Source: Mesorhizobium huakuii
Lineage (GTDB): Bacteria > Pseudomonadota > Alphaproteobacteria > Rhizobiales > Rhizobiaceae
Direction of reading: 5' to 3'
DNA: 64,000 bases
Assembly: GCF_014189455.1 (NCBI RefSeq)
Contig: NZ_CP050299.1
Span: 620,001-684,000 of the forward strand
Shown here: positions 62,772 to 64,000 of the stretch, piece after piece
Position numbering within the stretch: the stretch's first letter is position 1
Layout of the letters: each line of letters starts with the position of its first letter
The notes under the pieces: generated by a model
What the model saw: the letters and a program-made list of their open reading frames with translations, nothing else
Databases searched by the model: none
Told to the model about the DNA's origin: nothing
Program-made: the position numbers and the translations under genes

Positions 62772-63566
62772 GAGACGCTCGCGCGTCCGCACCACCATTG
62801 TCTTGGTTGTGTTCACCTCCGCAGCGAAGCGAGCCGGACTGGCCTCGACGTCAAGAATGACGCTCGTTTCAGTGTCGATGTAGTAGTTGGTTGAATAACC
62901 GAAACGGCCACGTCCATGCTTGTTTGACCAGCCAGCTTGCGGATCAATCGGCGATAAATGTTTCGGCGTCGAAGGTTCACGCTCATCTGGGGCCTGCGGC
63001 AGCGCTGCGTCGAGTGCGGCTAGATACTCATGCACTGGCCGCGAGATCGTGCCACCGTCGGACCAGGCGATTGCATTGGCGTCACCAGGAAGTTTCTTCT
63101 GCCAGCTCGCATCCGCCTCGATGAAGCTGGCATCGACTGCAGTATCCGTGCCTGAGACCAACCCAGCAGTGGCACAATGACCGACGATCTCCTCGAACAA
63201 CCTTCGAAACAGATCCCCTTGGCGAAAGCGGCCGTAGCGGTTTTTGCTGAACGTTGAGTGGTCCGGCACAGCTCCGTTGAGGCCGAGCTTGCAAAACCAG
63301 CGGAACGCCAAGTTAAGATGAACGTCCTCGCAAAGCCTCCGCTCTGACCGAATGCCGTACAGGTAACCAATAAGCAGCATTCGCAGCATCAACTCGGGAT
63401 CGATCGAAGGCCTGCCAGTGTGGCTGTAGCTTGAGGCGAGGTGCTCATGCACAAAGCTTAGATTAAGCGTCGCATCGATGCGTCTGAGTAGGTGACCGGC
63501 AGGTACGTGCTCATCAAGCCGAAACTCGTAGAAGAGTTGTTCTTGAAGATCGAGCCTGCCCATCAT
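62772..63566 (-). pseudogene. IS1182 transposase, N-terminal part
   Basis: MMGRLDLQEQLFYEFRLDEH, the DUF772 domain (GRPSIDPELMLRMLLIGYLY, RWFCKLGLNGAVPDHSTFSK), GTDTAVDASFIEADASW (first Asp), GYSTNYYIDTETSVILDVEA and VVRTRERL, where ISAs1 interrupts. The catalytic core spans both parts. Confidence 0.92.
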
Positions 63567-63646
63567 GACAAATCATCTCCAGCGCTCAGCAGAGGGATGG
63601 AATCACGTGTTGGGAGGCCATTCAAGCCGAGTTTTTCAACAGTCTC

Positions 63647-63661
63647 GTACGTATTTCGGAC
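63647..63661. promoter_or_regulatory. AbiEi operator 1, right half (split by IS1182)
   Basis: GTAC-GTATTTCGGAC is the mirror partner of the half-site at 60835-60849. IS1182 separates them by 2.8 kb. Confidence 0.75.
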
Positions 63662-63680
63662 GAACGCCAAGCCCTGGAAT

Positions 63681-63706
63681 GTCCGAAAAATCCACATATT
63701 TCGGAC
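63681..63706. promoter_or_regulatory. AbiEi operator 2 (intact inverted repeat)
   Basis: GTCCGAAA...TTTCGGAC has perfect 8-bp arms and a 10-bp centre; the arms match those of operator 1. Two inverted repeats before abiEi fit the known AbiE autoregulation. Confidence 0.72.
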
Positions 63707-63827
63707 CAACAACCTGGCTAACTTGCTACTAACAATCCAAGTAGCTGCCGAGCTCGACGTCCTCATCAAATGATTGATAGCGCAAAACGCCCTCATCGAC
63801 GTAGAGCGGTTACGACACAATCACCCA
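63707..63827. other. Intergenic region before the ATPase, nothing recognised
   Basis: Probably holds the rest of the former abiE promoter. No gene is visible. Confidence 0.4.
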
Positions 63828-64000
63828 TTACTCTCCAAGTTCGTGAATCGCTACGCTCGGCACAACAGCCTTGGCGATCTCGCACAGGTGCTGGTGATGC
63901 GTCAGGTAGACAACCTGCCCTGCACTTGCCATCTCCCCAAACAGCCGGAAAACCTCCTCGGATCGGACATGGTCGAAGGTTTCCATTATGTCGTCGGCGA
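63828..64000 (-). CDS. C-terminus of an ABC/SMC-like ATPase (partial)
   Basis: Only the last ~56 codons are in the window: DDIMETFDHVRSEEVFRLFG and VVYLTHHQHLCEIAKAVVPS, then a stop at 63828. The first is a Walker B/D-loop region and YLTHH the switch His of an ABC-type ATPase, as in YhaN-like or SMC-like proteins of DNA repair or defence. It continues beyond 64000. Confidence 0.7.
   Translation of the reverse strand, partial: ADDIMETFDHVRSEEVFRLFGEMASAGQVVYLTHHQHLCEIAKAVVPSVAIHELGE

Larger units (their letters stand above)
60850..63646 (-). mobile_element. IS1182-family element with nested ISAs1
   Basis: Inverted ends GAGACTGTTGAA / TTCAACAGTCTC; 4-bp palindromic target GTAC duplicated (60846-60849, 63647-63650). 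The native length without ISAs1 and its 10-bp duplication is about 1.51 kb, normal for IS1182. It inserted at the centre of the abiE operator. Confidence 0.9.

Noticed and set aside
1..64000. CRISPR arrays, rRNA and tRNA genes
   Set aside because: No regularly spaced short repeats, and no rRNA or cloverleaf-like sequence, were noticed by eye; a dedicated scan was not possible.

Overview
The window looks like accessory DNA from an alphaproteobacterium of the order Rhizobiales, most likely a Mesorhizobium-type symbiosis island or integrative and conjugative element (ICE). The evidence is high GC; a cluster of DUF2958, DUF736, ArdC-like, DUF3085, DUF1419, DUF3991/TOPRIM and N6-methylase genes typical of rhizobial conjugative elements; a mucR relic; a small RNA with the alpha-r14 (NfeR1-like) architecture; relics of nifA and of a CYP112-type P450; and an orphan NifA/sigma-54 promoter. 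No rRNA, tRNA or CRISPR array was seen. The genus is an inference.

Layout. 0.1-3.7 kb: parA with a small partner gene, an XRE regulator and DUF2958. 4.3-8.1 kb: scattered ISNCY transposase pieces around a hipBA toxin-antitoxin (TA) pair. 8.3-10.0 kb: an intact IS66-like element with target duplication. 10.6-17.6 kb: WGR and HU proteins, three TA pairs (RHH/PIN, Phd/PIN, RelB/RelE), two DUF736 copies inside a recent direct duplication of about 0.86 kb, and an ArdC-like protein. 18.0-23.6 kb: conjugation-associated genes on the minus strand, including an ORF in which the methylase half of a giant helicase-methylase is joined to a DUF7007 domain. 24-27.3 kb: decayed mucR and deformylase-like genes, the small RNA, and a one-piece receiver/DNA-binding/HATPase regulator.

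27.9-41.5 kb is an insertion-sequence graveyard (IS1380, an rve-type element with paired terminal repeats, IS110, IS630, an IS21-family element inside ISL3, IS66, IS3) that also holds a second hipBA. 41.9-48.3 kb is a less disturbed symbiosis-related patch: two tandem M16 peptidase-family genes, the P450 and nifA relics, a secreted trypsin-like protease, a lipoprotein and the orphan nif-type promoter. 48.5-55.5 kb is a nest: a group II intron carries an IS3 element, which itself contains an IS66 and an IS30, each with target duplications. 55.6-59.7 kb is an IS1380 split by a 2.7-kb element carrying a large serine recombinase. 59.9-63.7 kb is a dying AbiE TA module whose promoter operator was hit at its centre by an IS1182, itself hit by an ISAs1. 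The window ends in the C-terminus of an ATPase.

The genes do not form one pathway. The left third is maintenance and transfer functions plus TA modules. The middle and right record repeated transposition into symbiosis and defence genes. Intact non-mobile genes worth attention are the hybrid regulator, the small RNA, the M16 pair and the trypsin-like protease. All names come from reading motifs and recalled family features; no searches were run.
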